Both the position numbers and the translations under genes were made by a program. A stretch of 29,356 bases of DNA from CAZJDM01 sp964544765 (GTDB lineage Bacteria; Bdellovibrionota_B; Oligoflexia; CAYFLR01), in the NCBI GenBank assembly GCA_964544765.1, contig CAZJDM010000042.1, positions 1 to 29,356 of the forward strand, in the 5' to 3' direction. Every line of letters starts with the position of its first letter. The first letter of the stretch is position 1. Below are positions 8,369 to 17,191 of the stretch, one piece after another. A model generated the notes under the pieces. That model was not told where the DNA came from. It saw nothing but the letters and a program-made list of their open reading frames with translations, and made no database searches.

Positions 8369-10495
8369 TCATAAATTCTGCAAATAAGGTACTACATCAT
8401 CTTGATTAACAAAGGGCTTTGATAAATACCCATCAGCTCCTAGAGACAGCGCCTTTTTAAGATCCTCATCTTCTTCACAAGATCCGGACATTACTACAAC
8501 AGGGGTTTTAGATTGATATTTCTTTGATTGGAGTAAAATATCTATTCCTGATACAATCGGCATTTTTAAATCAGTTAGAATCAAGTCAAATTTTTCATTT
8601 TCAATATGTTGTAAAGCTTCTTGAGGATCAGCAATTACTTTGGTATTGAAGTAGTCTCTTATTAAATCATTGGTCACATTTGCTACTTCAATATCATCAT
8701 CAATAATAAGCAAGCTTTTTACTTTTTTTGGGTTTTTCGAATAAATTGGCAAGGCACCTTTATTCACCACCAGTTGATCATTACTTATGATTCTTTTATC
8801 AATGGGCAAAGTAATAATATACTTGGTCCATGCGCCCTGTTCACTATCAACAACAATGGTTCCCTGATGTTTATCAATAATATTTCTAACAATATATAAA
8901 CCAAGACCTGTTCCCTTTCCCACTTCTTTGGTGGTGAAAAAAGGATCAAATACACGATCTGTGATTTGTTTGGCTATTCCAGTAGCATTGTCTTTATAAA
9001 TTACCTCCAAATCTTCTCCCTTTAAGGAAGTTTCAATTAATATCCGCTTATCTCTATCATCACTAACCATCTCAAAAGCATCTCTACTATTAATAAATAG
9101 ATTTTGAAAAACACTCTCAAGTTGAGTAACATCTCCCCATACAAAAGCAAGTGAATCTGAGAACGATAACTTTACGGATATTCCTCTTAGCTCTAACTGT
9201 TTTCTAAGGAAATCTAACGCATAATCTATAGGTTTTGAAATTTCAAACTGCTGTTTTTCTGAATTCTTGGCTTCTCGACTATAGTTTCTAAGATGATCAA
9301 TAATTGTTTTCATTCTTTTAGAGGCTATTTTAATCTTTTGTGCTCTAATTTCCACCTTTTGGGGATCATCTTTTGATGTTTCCAGTAAATTGGCATGTCC
9401 TAAAACAGAAGTCAGGGGATTGTTCAACTCATGTGCTACTCCAGAAGCAAGTGTCCCAATAGAGGCTAATTTAGCTGATTGAATAAGCTGATTTTGAAGC
9501 ACTTCTTTTTCTTTTTCGGCTTCTTTTAATTTCCTCAGATCATGAAATATCACCTGAATGATTGTTTCTCCCTCAATAATTGTTGAAGAAGCTGAAATTA
9601 TAACGGGAACTTTCTTTCCCGTTTTGGTAATCACCTCATCTTCTTTACTAAAAACTTGATCAATTTCTGTTTGGGTATGAGGTTTCTTTGCAAAAATATC
9701 GCGCTTAAACAAGGGAGATACTGTACTAATATGATGTCCAATAATTTCATTTTTTTCTTTGTTTAAAATATTTTTTAACGCATTATTACATTTTATTATG
9801 TAACCTGAATCATCAAACCATAAAATGGCATCCGTGGCATTTTCAAATATCAGATTAAATCTCTGCTCATTTTTTACAATTTCTTTTGTTCGAAAATCTA
9901 TAATATCCTCTAACTCACTCATTTTTATATTTTTTTGCTTAGAAAAGGACCATTTCTTACATAATGAAATAGCCAACTGTTCAACTTCAATTTTATCAAA
10001 TGGCTTCTTTAATATTACAAATCGATCAGTATTACCAATTTGTTCAATTATTTCATCCAAAGAATAATCAGAAAACGCAGTACACAAAACTACCTGTATA
10101 TCCTCATCTTCTTCTAGAATATGTTTAATGGTTTTAAGTCCATCCCAACCAGGAGGCATTCTCATATCTACAAATGCTAATTGATACGGCTTACCACTCC
10201 TCCTGGCTTCTTTAATTTTATTTAACCCCTGCTCCCCTTGCTGCACAGAGTCAATTATATATTTTAGATCCTGGAAATCTCTGTTATCCTCTCGTACTTT
10301 ACGATCCTCGCGAACCCTAAGAATGTTTTTTTTTTCAATCCCAAAAAGTTGTTCACTTATTGTTTTAATATCTTCTTTTTGTTCATTTCCATCTTTAAGA
10401 AGAATTTTCCTAAAATCATCATGAATTGATTTTTGATCATCAACAACCAATATCAAATTAAAATTATCATCAACTTTATTAACAACCTTAGACAT
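8369..10495 (-). CDS. Hybrid sensor histidine kinase, REC-PAS-HisKA-HATPase-REC
   Basis: This 708-aa soluble protein has no membrane segment. An N-terminal receiver (about 12-175) carries the acidic pair DD19-20, phospho-acceptor Asp110 in AFVDMRMP and Lys164 in LKKPF. A short coiled linker leads to a PAS domain (about 210-320, FENATDAILWFDDSG). A HisKA domain follows with His355 in SGVAHELNNPL. The ATPase domain shows an N-box (NLFINSRDAFE), DNATGIA and GKGTGLGLYIV. A second receiver (593-708) has Asp642 in LILTDLKMP and Lys693 in LSKPF. The N-terminal receiver implies input from an upstream kinase. The obvious candidate is the membrane kinase encoded 16 nt upstream in the same operon; that pairing is inferred. 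The ATG has an AAGGAT ribosome binding site. No DNA-binding output domain is seen, so the regulator at the end of the relay lies elsewhere. Confidence 0.95.
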   Translation of the reverse strand: MSKVVNKVDDNFNLILVVDDQKSIHDDFRKILLKDGNEQKEDIKTISEQLFGIEKKNILRVREDRKVREDNRDFQDLKYIIDSVQQGEQGLNKIKEARRSGKPYQLAFVDMRMPPGWDGLKTIKHILEEDEDIQVVLCTAFSDYSLDEIIEQIGNTDRFVILKKPFDKIEVEQLAISLCKKWSFSKQKNIKMSELEDIIDFRTKEIVKNEQRFNLIFENATDAILWFDDSGYIIKCNNALKNILNKEKNEIIGHHISTVSPLFKRDIFAKKPHTQTEIDQVFSKEDEVITKTGKKVPVIISASSTIIEGETIIQVIFHDLRKLKEAEKEKEVLQNQLIQSAKLASIGTLASGVAHELNNPLTSVLGHANLLETSKDDPQKVEIRAQKIKIASKRMKTIIDHLRNYSREAKNSEKQQFEISKPIDYALDFLRKQLELRGISVKLSFSDSLAFVWGDVTQLESVFQNLFINSRDAFEMVSDDRDKRILIETSLKGEDLEVIYKDNATGIAKQITDRVFDPFFTTKEVGKGTGLGLYIVRNIIDKHQGTIVVDSEQGAWTKYIITLPIDKRIISNDQLVVNKGALPIYSKNPKKVKSLLIIDDDIEVANVTNDLIRDYFNTKVIADPQEALQHIENEKFDLILTDLKMPIVSGIDILLQSKKYQSKTPVVVMSGSCEEDEDLKKALSLGADGYLSKPFVNQDDVVPYLQNL

Positions 10496-10511
10496 TTAGA
10501 TCATCCTTTTG

Positions 10512-12563
10512 TTAACTTTGAATAGGTATTTTTATACTAAAAGTCGATCCTAAACCAGGACCTTTACTACTAGCATAAATCTTACCACCAATTTCAGCTA
10601 TAGTATTTGCACAGGTATGAAGTCCAAAACCATGCCCTTTTTCTTTGGTAGTAAATCCATGATTAAAAATCGTTATTAAGTTCTTTTTAAGTATGCCCTC
10701 CCCGTTATCTGAAATATGTAATTCTATATGATTACTATTTCTTTTTATCTCTATTTGCAATATATTTTCTATATTTTCAGAATTAATCATTGATTCAAAC
10801 GCATTTTTAAATACATTAAGTAACACACTTAATAGTTTTGACTTTTGACATAAAATTGTTATTTCTTTATTTACAGAGTATTTTTTATTTACAATTATTT
10901 TTTTATCGCCAAATTCGGGGTTTAACATCTTTAAAGCATCATCAATTATGGAGGCAAGCTTAATTTTTTGAATATATGCTTCAGTATCTACTACATGTGC
11001 TTGTTGAGAACTAATTATATCTTTCATGGTAGAAGTATTTTGTAATTGTTGTTTTACTTCTTTATATAGTTTTTCATGTTCATTCTTTAGTTCATTTCCT
11101 ACTTTTAAATAAAACTCAGGTAATAATTTACCTTTGGTATCATTTAATAAAAATTCAGAAAATTGGTCTTTATTTTCTTGAAGTAAGTTATTTGCATTTA
11201 ATAAACTTTTAATTTCTGAATTTCTTAATTTGGCCATCACAACTTCCAAAGATATACTCAAACTATTAAGTAAGTTACCAATGTTATGAATAATACCAGT
11301 AGATATTTCTGCCATACCCGCATGATGTGCCGTCTCAAGTAATTGGGATCTCATTTTTTCCTCTGCTATTTGATTTTTTATCCTAATAGTAATATAGAAA
11401 TAAGAACCAGTTCCAAATATTATTATTAAAATAGCATATAATGACAAAAGTCCACCAACCAGATCTTTGGTTCTGGATTTTAATATCCCAATTGGAACAA
11501 AGGATACAATTTTCCAAAAATAATCTTTTTTTTCCAAATAGCCGGAACTTGCTTCAAAAGCGTGACCTGAACCAGTACTTGACCTTAATCCTATTTTGAG
11601 TGGAAAAACTGTAGTGTATGTAAAAAGTCCTTTCGAGTTATAATATTGCCCAGATTCTTTCTCCAACATTGTTTTCCAAACAGATGGAAACTCATTAGCA
11701 AATGTAAGATGTTTAATATCTTCGTATTCTTGCATGAATCCCCATTCTACTTTTGGATCACCTTTGAGCCAATATCCCCCCCTGTTAAGTAACATAGAGC
11801 GCCCCTGTGAATTAGCCGCTACTTCTTCAAACATTTTAGCAAGGTTGGCACCAAAATAATTCAGCAGAACAATACCGCGTTTTCGATTTTCACCATATTT
11901 ATGTTGTTTATTATCAAAAACCGGCGTACCAAATCGAATCATTGATTTTACATATTTTTTCCCTCTTGAAATTCTCCAGATACTATTGAAAATTGGATTT
12001 TCAGGTAATATTGTTTTTGGTTGTTCGACCTTACCTTGCTCAATATTGAGATCCAGGGGAGATGAAAAAATTTCATACTTATCTAGTTTAAAGGCATCTT
12101 TAAAATAATAACGCTTGCCTTTATTTTGTAATTTATTACTATGAACAATATAAGGATTTCCTTCATTGAAATTGATCCTCACAACCTCCATCCCATTTTC
12201 ATCTAAATATCGTATTTGATCATATATCTGTTTTCTTTGGGAAAGAGATCTAAATGTTTTGGCTATTTCTATTTTCTGATCCTCTTGACCTGCAAGGTAC
12301 TTTTTTAAAGATTCCAGTTCTGAAATAAATAATAAATCGGAAATAATTGTTTTGAAATTACGAATGATCACTTCTTTTTGCAGATTAACAATCTGATGCT
12401 CGCCAGACTTGATTATTTTCTGTTCCGAATTTTCATGTACATAGTAAAAGATCAATAAAAAAGTACCTATAGTTATAATTATAGGAAAGAATATTAAAAC
12501 AGATCTTATTAATATTTCTTTGACACTTAGCAGTGATTTAATATCTTCATTTTTTTCTATCAT
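10512..12563 (-). CDS. Membrane sensor histidine kinase with periplasmic CACHE-like domain
   Basis: The 683-aa protein has a first membrane segment (about 18-42), a large periplasmic domain (about 43-365) and a second membrane segment (about 368-393). The periplasmic part contains 'QIRYLDENGMEVVRIN' (116-131), typical of double-CACHE sensor domains. The cytoplasmic kinase core has the H-box variant 'STGIIHNIGNLLNSL' with probable phospho-acceptor His426. A helical region rich in Lys and Glu follows, and then an ATPase domain (NVFKNAFESM, ISDNGEGI, FTTKEKGHGFGLHTCA). There is no receiver of its own. Because the adjacent hybrid kinase begins with a receiver, the two probably form a relay. No clear ribosome binding site precedes the ATG at 12563. 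The periplasmic ligand cannot be told from sequence. Confidence 0.93.
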   Translation of the reverse strand: MIEKNEDIKSLLSVKEILIRSVLIFFPIIITIGTFLLIFYYVHENSEQKIIKSGEHQIVNLQKEVIIRNFKTIISDLLFISELESLKKYLAGQEDQKIEIAKTFRSLSQRKQIYDQIRYLDENGMEVVRINFNEGNPYIVHSNKLQNKGKRYYFKDAFKLDKYEIFSSPLDLNIEQGKVEQPKTILPENPIFNSIWRISRGKKYVKSMIRFGTPVFDNKQHKYGENRKRGIVLLNYFGANLAKMFEEVAANSQGRSMLLNRGGYWLKGDPKVEWGFMQEYEDIKHLTFANEFPSVWKTMLEKESGQYYNSKGLFTYTTVFPLKIGLRSSTGSGHAFEASSGYLEKKDYFWKIVSFVPIGILKSRTKDLVGGLLSLYAILIIIFGTGSYFYITIRIKNQIAEEKMRSQLLETAHHAGMAEISTGIIHNIGNLLNSLSISLEVVMAKLRNSEIKSLLNANNLLQENKDQFSEFLLNDTKGKLLPEFYLKVGNELKNEHEKLYKEVKQQLQNTSTMKDIISSQQAHVVDTEAYIQKIKLASIIDDALKMLNPEFGDKKIIVNKKYSVNKEITILCQKSKLLSVLLNVFKNAFESMINSENIENILQIEIKRNSNHIELHISDNGEGILKKNLITIFNHGFTTKEKGHGFGLHTCANTIAEIGGKIYASSKGPGLGSTFSIKIPIQS

Positions 12564-12582
12564 TATAATTGAATCACATAGT

Positions 12583-12594
12583 CAATAGCTATTG
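12583..12594. promoter_or_regulatory. 12-bp palindrome upstream of the membrane kinase gene
   Basis: CAATAGCTATTG is a perfect palindrome whose near edge is 20 bases upstream of the kinase start codon at 12563. Its position would suit an operator for the two-kinase operon. A single short palindrome in AT-rich DNA may arise by chance. The rest of the 12564-12789 gap is AT-rich with no gene. Confidence 0.25.
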
Positions 12595-12789
12595 CGTTAG
12601 CTGTTAGATTTTATCTTTTTTTCAGTTTATTTTTTCTAGTAAAATATTTGTATATTAATTTTTATTTAAATTTCAAGCAATTCAAAAATCTTCAATCGCT
12701 ATTTTTAGACACTTACATAAATCTTAATAAAATATATGGTTTTAATAATTAAAGATCAAGGAAAATTTTTATTGATTGTCTGGTTACTT

Positions 12790-13974
12790 TTACCGTCCTA
12801 AAGAACGATTTAAAATTTCTCTTACTTTATCATAAGGAATTAGACTATTGTAGAAAGGTCGATCATGAGGAAGCCAAATTACATCTGGAAAAGCTTGATT
12901 AGGATACCATTCTCCACCTACTATATTATAATTTGCATCGAGTTCTAAACTATATTTGAGGTTTTTCACCTCGGTAAGTCGAGTCCATGCTTCAATTTTC
13001 CCATAAAAATCGGTTGGTTCAATTACGTATTCCATTGTAAGATCAACTTCCACTAGATATCTTGTTTGAGGACTTCTATAGTACGCTCGCCAGCTATTAC
13101 TATAAAAGGATTTAACAGGTCCATGAGTATAAGAATATGACACCATAGGTTGGTTCCAGATTTGTTTAGTAGCATCTTTATCTATAATGAAAGACTTCTT
13201 TTGAAGCCCCATAAGATTGGTTAATACAACATGTAAAGTACCTGGATTATTATCACGACACCAAAGATTATACGATCTTGAACTGCGGGACCATGAGTTA
13301 CATTGTCCACCTAAAAATATTTTTTCTTCTGGTTGTCCCGACGGAGGATCATATATTTTTATAAGAAGAGCCTTAATATCGTCTCGATAGAATGTAATAC
13401 GTTGACCAGCATAGTTATAAAGAGTAGCACTATGTCCCGGTTCTGGCTCATTGATAGCTGCTGATGACCAAGCATGACACATTCCGTTCCATTGATATTT
13501 ATAATTATAACGTTTGTCTAATTCAGACTCGGTTAAAGGAAAGTGATAGCGACCCAAAAGTAAATCAAACTTCTCTGATGGGGATAAATGATGATTTATT
13601 TCATCTTGAGACAAATTTCTAGCATTGTACACACTTTTTACACCATTAAGATATTGATTTGTTTGCCAACGAAAAGAAATACCTCCCCATTGATCGGGCC
13701 AAAAATGAGCGCTCCATGGTTGCTTGGCGGCCCTTCCAGAGGTGGGTAATTGATTAAAATTTAGATTTAAATTGGTTTGGAACCTGGCTGGATTATCCCA
13801 ATTACTCCAAGCTTCTTGAACTCTAGCTTTATTTTGAAAATTTGAGTCTTCTACATCAGATAAACCACCACAACCTACAAAAATTTGAAAACTCAGGACC
13901 ATTAGAACTAACGGCATTAAATGATTTACAGCAACACGACACACTGATCCATTGACCAACGACGAATCACACAT
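12790..13974 (-). CDS. Lipoprotein of the transglutaminase-elicitor (GP42-like) family
   Basis: I start at the ATG at 13974, which has an AAGGAG ribosome binding site 7 nt upstream; upstream in-frame starts (14055, 13995) lack one. The 394-aa product has a lipobox FVGC (Cys35). Family-like blocks follow in order: 'KQPWSAHFWPDQWGGISFRW' (84-103), 'WNGMCHAWSSAAINEPEP' (162-179) with candidate nucleophile Cys166, 'LHVVLTNLMGLQKKSFIID' (247-265) with candidate His248 and Asp265, then 'IWNQPM'. As I recall the family, the CHAW/EPEP block and the His-LTN-IG-FVID-WNQP block mark the Phytophthora GP42 transglutaminase-elicitor group, which also has bacterial (Vibrio) members. A papain-like Cys-His-Asp enzyme that cross-links or hydrolyses Gln side chains is therefore likely, anchored to a membrane. 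Two more Cys (225, 239) could form a disulfide. The activity of this bacterial form is untested. Confidence 0.75.
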   Translation of the reverse strand: MCDSSLVNGSVCRVAVNHLMPLVLMVLSFQIFVGCGGLSDVEDSNFQNKARVQEAWSNWDNPARFQTNLNLNFNQLPTSGRAAKQPWSAHFWPDQWGGISFRWQTNQYLNGVKSVYNARNLSQDEINHHLSPSEKFDLLLGRYHFPLTESELDKRYNYKYQWNGMCHAWSSAAINEPEPGHSATLYNYAGQRITFYRDDIKALLIKIYDPPSGQPEEKIFLGGQCNSWSRSSRSYNLWCRDNNPGTLHVVLTNLMGLQKKSFIIDKDATKQIWNQPMVSYSYTHGPVKSFYSNSWRAYYRSPQTRYLVEVDLTMEYVIEPTDFYGKIEAWTRLTEVKNLKYSLELDANYNIVGGEWYPNQAFPDVIWLPHDRPFYNSLIPYDKVREILNRSLGR

Positions 13975-14133
13975 AACCCAACTCCTTAAAGTCATTGTTG
14001 CACACTGGATATATAGTTTTTCACATTTTGTTAACTTAATTACTATGTAGTACATGTAATTGAAGAAGTCAATAGCATGTACAAAATAAAATGAATTAGG
14101 TTTTTTTATTCTGTTATTATGGCATGTTAAAGG

Positions 14134-14178
14134 TAAAAACTCAGGAAGGGCCGTACCCTAACGAAGTACGACCCTTCC
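14134..14178 (-). terminator. Rho-independent terminator of the CARDB-like lipoprotein gene
   Basis: Read on the minus strand, GGAAGGGTCGTAC (14178-14166) pairs with GTACGGCCCTTCC (14156-14144). The 13-bp stem has one wobble, the loop is 9 nt, and TGAGTTTTTAC follows. It begins about 20 nt after the stop codon at 14200 and separates this gene from the next minus-strand gene. Confidence 0.85.
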
Positions 14179-14199
14179 TTTACAAGGAGATGCGCTTAT

Positions 14200-15213
14200 T
14201 TAAAATCCTCTAAAAAGGACTTTAACTGAGAATGTATTATTATTTTCACGCTTTTCATTAATAGTATTACCATCATCTATTTCAATTTTTAAAGTATGCA
14301 ATCCTGCAGAACTAGACAAATAGGCCTGGGTATGAATATTTCGTTTTTGATTAGCTGAAAGAGACGGTCGATTTACTTGTTGTGAGACTAGCTGACCATC
14401 TAAATAAATTCGATTAGCATAGCCTTGAGCGGATGCATCGCCATAATTTTTTTCAGCGTAATAAATATTAAAAGCTGGATTACCATTGGAAAATAAAAAA
14501 GCATCATTGGGAGTAAGAATAATAGTTTCGTTCCATCGAACTAACTTACCACCATTTTGCCCTATTTTCAAAAAACCATATGCTCCAAGGTCGGGCTTTA
14601 ATTGAAAAGGAACAATAATACCAGTTCGTTTCCAGTAAGTAAAAGATGGACCAGGTCGTCCCACAAAACACTGTTGGTTGAACTTATATTTCTTAACTAC
14701 TCTAAGCGCTTTAAATGCTTCTGCTTGTTTTGTTCCAAAGTCTACCATTGACATATTACCATCAATCATCTTCCATGACTGACTTGTAGTAAACCATTTA
14801 ACTTCTACTGTTTGGTTATTAAAAGAAATACAATCCTCACCATTAACTAAATTACCAAATGGAGATACTTGCCCCTCACTCAGTAAGTATTTAAAAGAAG
14901 GACCAGGTCTACCAACAAAACATGAATTTTTAATCTTGTACCTTTTGATAATCTGTAATGATTTATAAGCTTCTAAATAATTATCATCAAAATCAAAAGC
15001 AAAATGATTTCCACTAGGACCCTCCACAATCTTCCATCGCCCCCCAACTCTTTTTAGCTGGGCCGTTTGATAATCTAGACCAACACAATCCTCCCATCCA
15101 GATATGGATTGTAAACCAAAAGCACCATCCTCATAATTAACATCTCCGCAAGAGACCAGTCCCATACCTAAAACAAAGGTTAATAAAGTTGAAACAAATA
15201 CAGATCTTTTCAT
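14200..15213 (-). CDS. Lipoprotein with two CFVGRPGPSF repeats and a C-terminal CARDB-like domain
   Basis: A GGAGGA ribosome binding site precedes the ATG at 15213. The 337-aa protein has a signal with lipobox LVSC (Cys22). Residues about 41-117 and 127-199 are an internal duplication. Each copy begins with EDC plus an NQT/YQT-type strand and has a 'W+(I/M)(V/I)(E/D)G' element. Each then has a helix (EAYKSLQIIKRYK / EAFKALRVVKKYK) and ends in CFVGRPGPSF(K/T)Y, so each unit has two conserved Cys. Residues about 230-335 resemble a CARDB-type beta-sandwich, with an aromatic-rich strand, IYLDGQLVSQQ, GLHTLKIEIDDGN and the terminal E-x-NN-x-F-x-V pattern. These folds usually mediate binding or adhesion at the cell surface. 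No catalytic residues are evident. A single-gene unit with its own terminator is indicated. Confidence 0.85.
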   Translation of the reverse strand: MKRSVFVSTLLTFVLGMGLVSCGDVNYEDGAFGLQSISGWEDCVGLDYQTAQLKRVGGRWKIVEGPSGNHFAFDFDDNYLEAYKSLQIIKRYKIKNSCFVGRPGPSFKYLLSEGQVSPFGNLVNGEDCISFNNQTVEVKWFTTSQSWKMIDGNMSMVDFGTKQAEAFKALRVVKKYKFNQQCFVGRPGPSFTYWKRTGIIVPFQLKPDLGAYGFLKIGQNGGKLVRWNETIILTPNDAFLFSNGNPAFNIYYAEKNYGDASAQGYANRIYLDGQLVSQQVNRPSLSANQKRNIHTQAYLSSSAGLHTLKIEIDDGNTINEKRENNNTFSVKVLFRGF

Positions 15214-15672
15214 AAGAATTCCTCCAATAGTAAATTTTGAGTGAAAACATTAAGTAACTTTAACAACGATTAATTATAAATTTAAATATGCACAATACGT
15301 GCCAATTCATATAACCATTGAGCGAATTACCTTAATTAGGTGAATTAAGAATGCTTTCGGGTAATTATCTTTGGGGTTCATGATTTAGATTTCAGATATT
15401 AAAAGTAAATTTTTGAGAACTATGGTTTAATTTTGTTATCAATTTACATTTTTAGTATAATTGAGCCACGGTAAGACGCACTTAAATAATTTAAGATTGT
15501 TCCACAAATCGAGACGTTTTTAAAAAATAAATTCAATTTTATCAACACTTAAATATTTATTATTATTACAATATATCGCTTTTTTCCATATTTACTATAG
15601 TAAACTATAAAATATGTCGATGAATTAATTAAGCCTTGTAACACAAAATATGATTAAGGAGAGCGGCTTAAA
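15214..15672. other. Divergent intergenic region between two lipoprotein genes
   Basis: These 459 bases are very AT-rich and hold no ORF or RNA gene that I can support. The stretch should contain divergent promoters for the minus-strand CARDB-like lipoprotein and the plus-strand acidic lipoprotein. The best candidate, on the plus strand at 15583-15611, is listed separately. Confidence 0.5.
15583..15611 (+). promoter_or_regulatory. Candidate promoter with overlapping palindrome for the acidic lipoprotein gene
   Basis: TTTCCA (15583-15588) and TATAAA (15606-15611) are spaced by 17 bp. Between them lies a perfect 14-bp palindrome, TTTACTATAGTAAA (15591-15604), placed where a repressor would occlude RNA polymerase. 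The start codon is 61 nt downstream. Match to sigma-70 is moderate and the AT-rich background makes chance hits likely. Confidence 0.35.
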
Positions 15673-17034
15673 ATGTTTAACCTCATACTTAACCTAACAT
15701 GCAGATTTTACGTAATTTTATTTATTTCAGGTCTCTGTTGGATGATAAATTGCTCCTATGAACCTAAGATGTATTCTTATAAGAATGAAGGTAAGTTGTC
15801 ATTAATAGAGGAAGATAAATCCCAAAAGGGAACCAATGATCAATCAGATATAACTCTACAATCTTCATCTCAAAATGATTTAGAAAGAACTGAAACAGAA
15901 GATAATGAAGAAACTATCAATAATCTAGAAGATCTTAATACAAATAATACTATTATAAATGATGACATACTAAATAATTTTCCAACCGTTATCTCTCCTA
16001 TTAATCCGGTTAATCCAGGAATTTCTCCACCTATTACCCCAATAAGTATTTCATTTCTGCCTCATCATATATCGCCCAAAATATCGCCCAAAATATCACC
16101 TAAAATATCTACCAGACCGAAATTAGTTCCTAAAAAGGTATATATTGATGACTATGAACTCATAAAAGAAAGATTCATCTCTTTTGATTTAGTTGAAGAT
16201 GAAAATGAAGATGATAGCGATGATGATGATGATGACAAAAGTGATAATAAAGATAGTGACCAAATCGATGATCTTGATTACATAAGTTCTTTTCATGCTG
16301 ATTATACAACCCACTATAGTTTACTAAAATCAGCGCTCATAATAGGGACAAAATCAAAAACAGCATATGTAGTTGGTAGAAACATGGTTGGACTGATTAA
16401 CCTAAGATGGAAAATTATTGGACAATTAGAACCTGACACATCTATGGATTATAGATTCGGGACCGCAACCCAAATTCAAATTCAGGATGATCATGTTTTA
16501 ATGGTGGTTAGTTCACCTGGATACTTAGATCAGGCAAATGATTCATGGTTCAACGGTTCTATTTACTTTTTTACTACCACCGACTTTGAAAATATATCTA
16601 TGCAAAAAATAGATATCCCCGATAAAAACGTAGTTGTAGGCGAAGTACTATCTTTAAAAGAAAATGTTTTATTAGCTAGCTCCACAAAATATAATTCTGG
16701 TGGATCTATTTCTCATCAAGTAATTATATACGAAAAAAACCCAGAAGATGACCAATGGGCTAAAAAAGAGGATTTTGATTTATCAAACAGTACGTTTAAC
16801 TTTGAACCGACATTTAAATGGGAAAGATTGGACCAATTTTGGCAATTTAACGAAATAGTGTATTCATACCAACAACCACGTAAATACTATTATCACGATA
16901 CTGAGGAGTATGAAAATTATTTGATTGCTAGTCAACTAGCCACTACTGTATTTGGACCTGGAACTAATTATTCTTACATAGAAATAGGTAACAATCTATG
17001 CATTTATAAAAACTACTTCAAAGAAGATTTCTAG
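15673..17034 (+). CDS. Acidic low-complexity lipoprotein with FG-GAP-like segment
   Basis: AAGGAGAG lies upstream of the ATG. The 453-aa product has a signal with a poor lipobox (MINC, Cys27). About 150 residues of low complexity follow, first Asn/Glu/Asp/Ser-rich, then Pro/Ile-rich with tandem ISPK units. An acidic run (about residues 175-205, with seven or more Asp in succession) comes next. From about 215 it becomes ordered. 'YRFGTATQIQIQDDHVLMVV' with 'SSPGYLD' and 'FNGSIYFF' resembles one FG-GAP/integrin-type propeller blade, and similar strands follow. The protein ends soon after 'YSYIEIGNNLCIYK', so a full seven-blade propeller is unlikely to be complete. The acidic run might bind calcium. 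Membrane anchoring is probable and function unknown. Confidence 0.75.
   Translation: MFNLILNLTCRFYVILFISGLCWMINCSYEPKMYSYKNEGKLSLIEEDKSQKGTNDQSDITLQSSSQNDLERTETEDNEETINNLEDLNTNNTIINDDILNNFPTVISPINPVNPGISPPITPISISFLPHHISPKISPKISPKISTRPKLVPKKVYIDDYELIKERFISFDLVEDENEDDSDDDDDDKSDNKDSDQIDDLDYISSFHADYTTHYSLLKSALIIGTKSKTAYVVGRNMVGLINLRWKIIGQLEPDTSMDYRFGTATQIQIQDDHVLMVVSSPGYLDQANDSWFNGSIYFFTTTDFENISMQKIDIPDKNVVVGEVLSLKENVLLASSTKYNSGGSISHQVIIYEKNPEDDQWAKKEDFDLSNSTFNFEPTFKWERLDQFWQFNEIVYSYQQPRKYYYHDTEEYENYLIASQLATTVFGPGTNYSYIEIGNNLCIYKNYFKEDF
16069..16110 (+). repeat. 12-bp tandem repeats encoding ISPK units
   Basis: ATATCGCCCAAA is present at 16069-16080 and 16081-16092, then with two changes at 16093-16104 (ATATCACCTAAA) and as a half unit to 16110. 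It encodes ISPKISPKISPKIS in the disordered part of the acidic lipoprotein. Confidence 0.9.
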
Positions 17035-17191
17035 TTATTAACTGCAAATTATTAATTACATAATCAATATGAAATAAACAATTTACCTACAGATTACCTA
17101 CTGAAGAAAAAATAATTCCACATCGAGCAAATTTTTCTTGTAATTCTATAGAGATAAATGATATTAGCTAAAAAACTTAGGACTAGTGATT

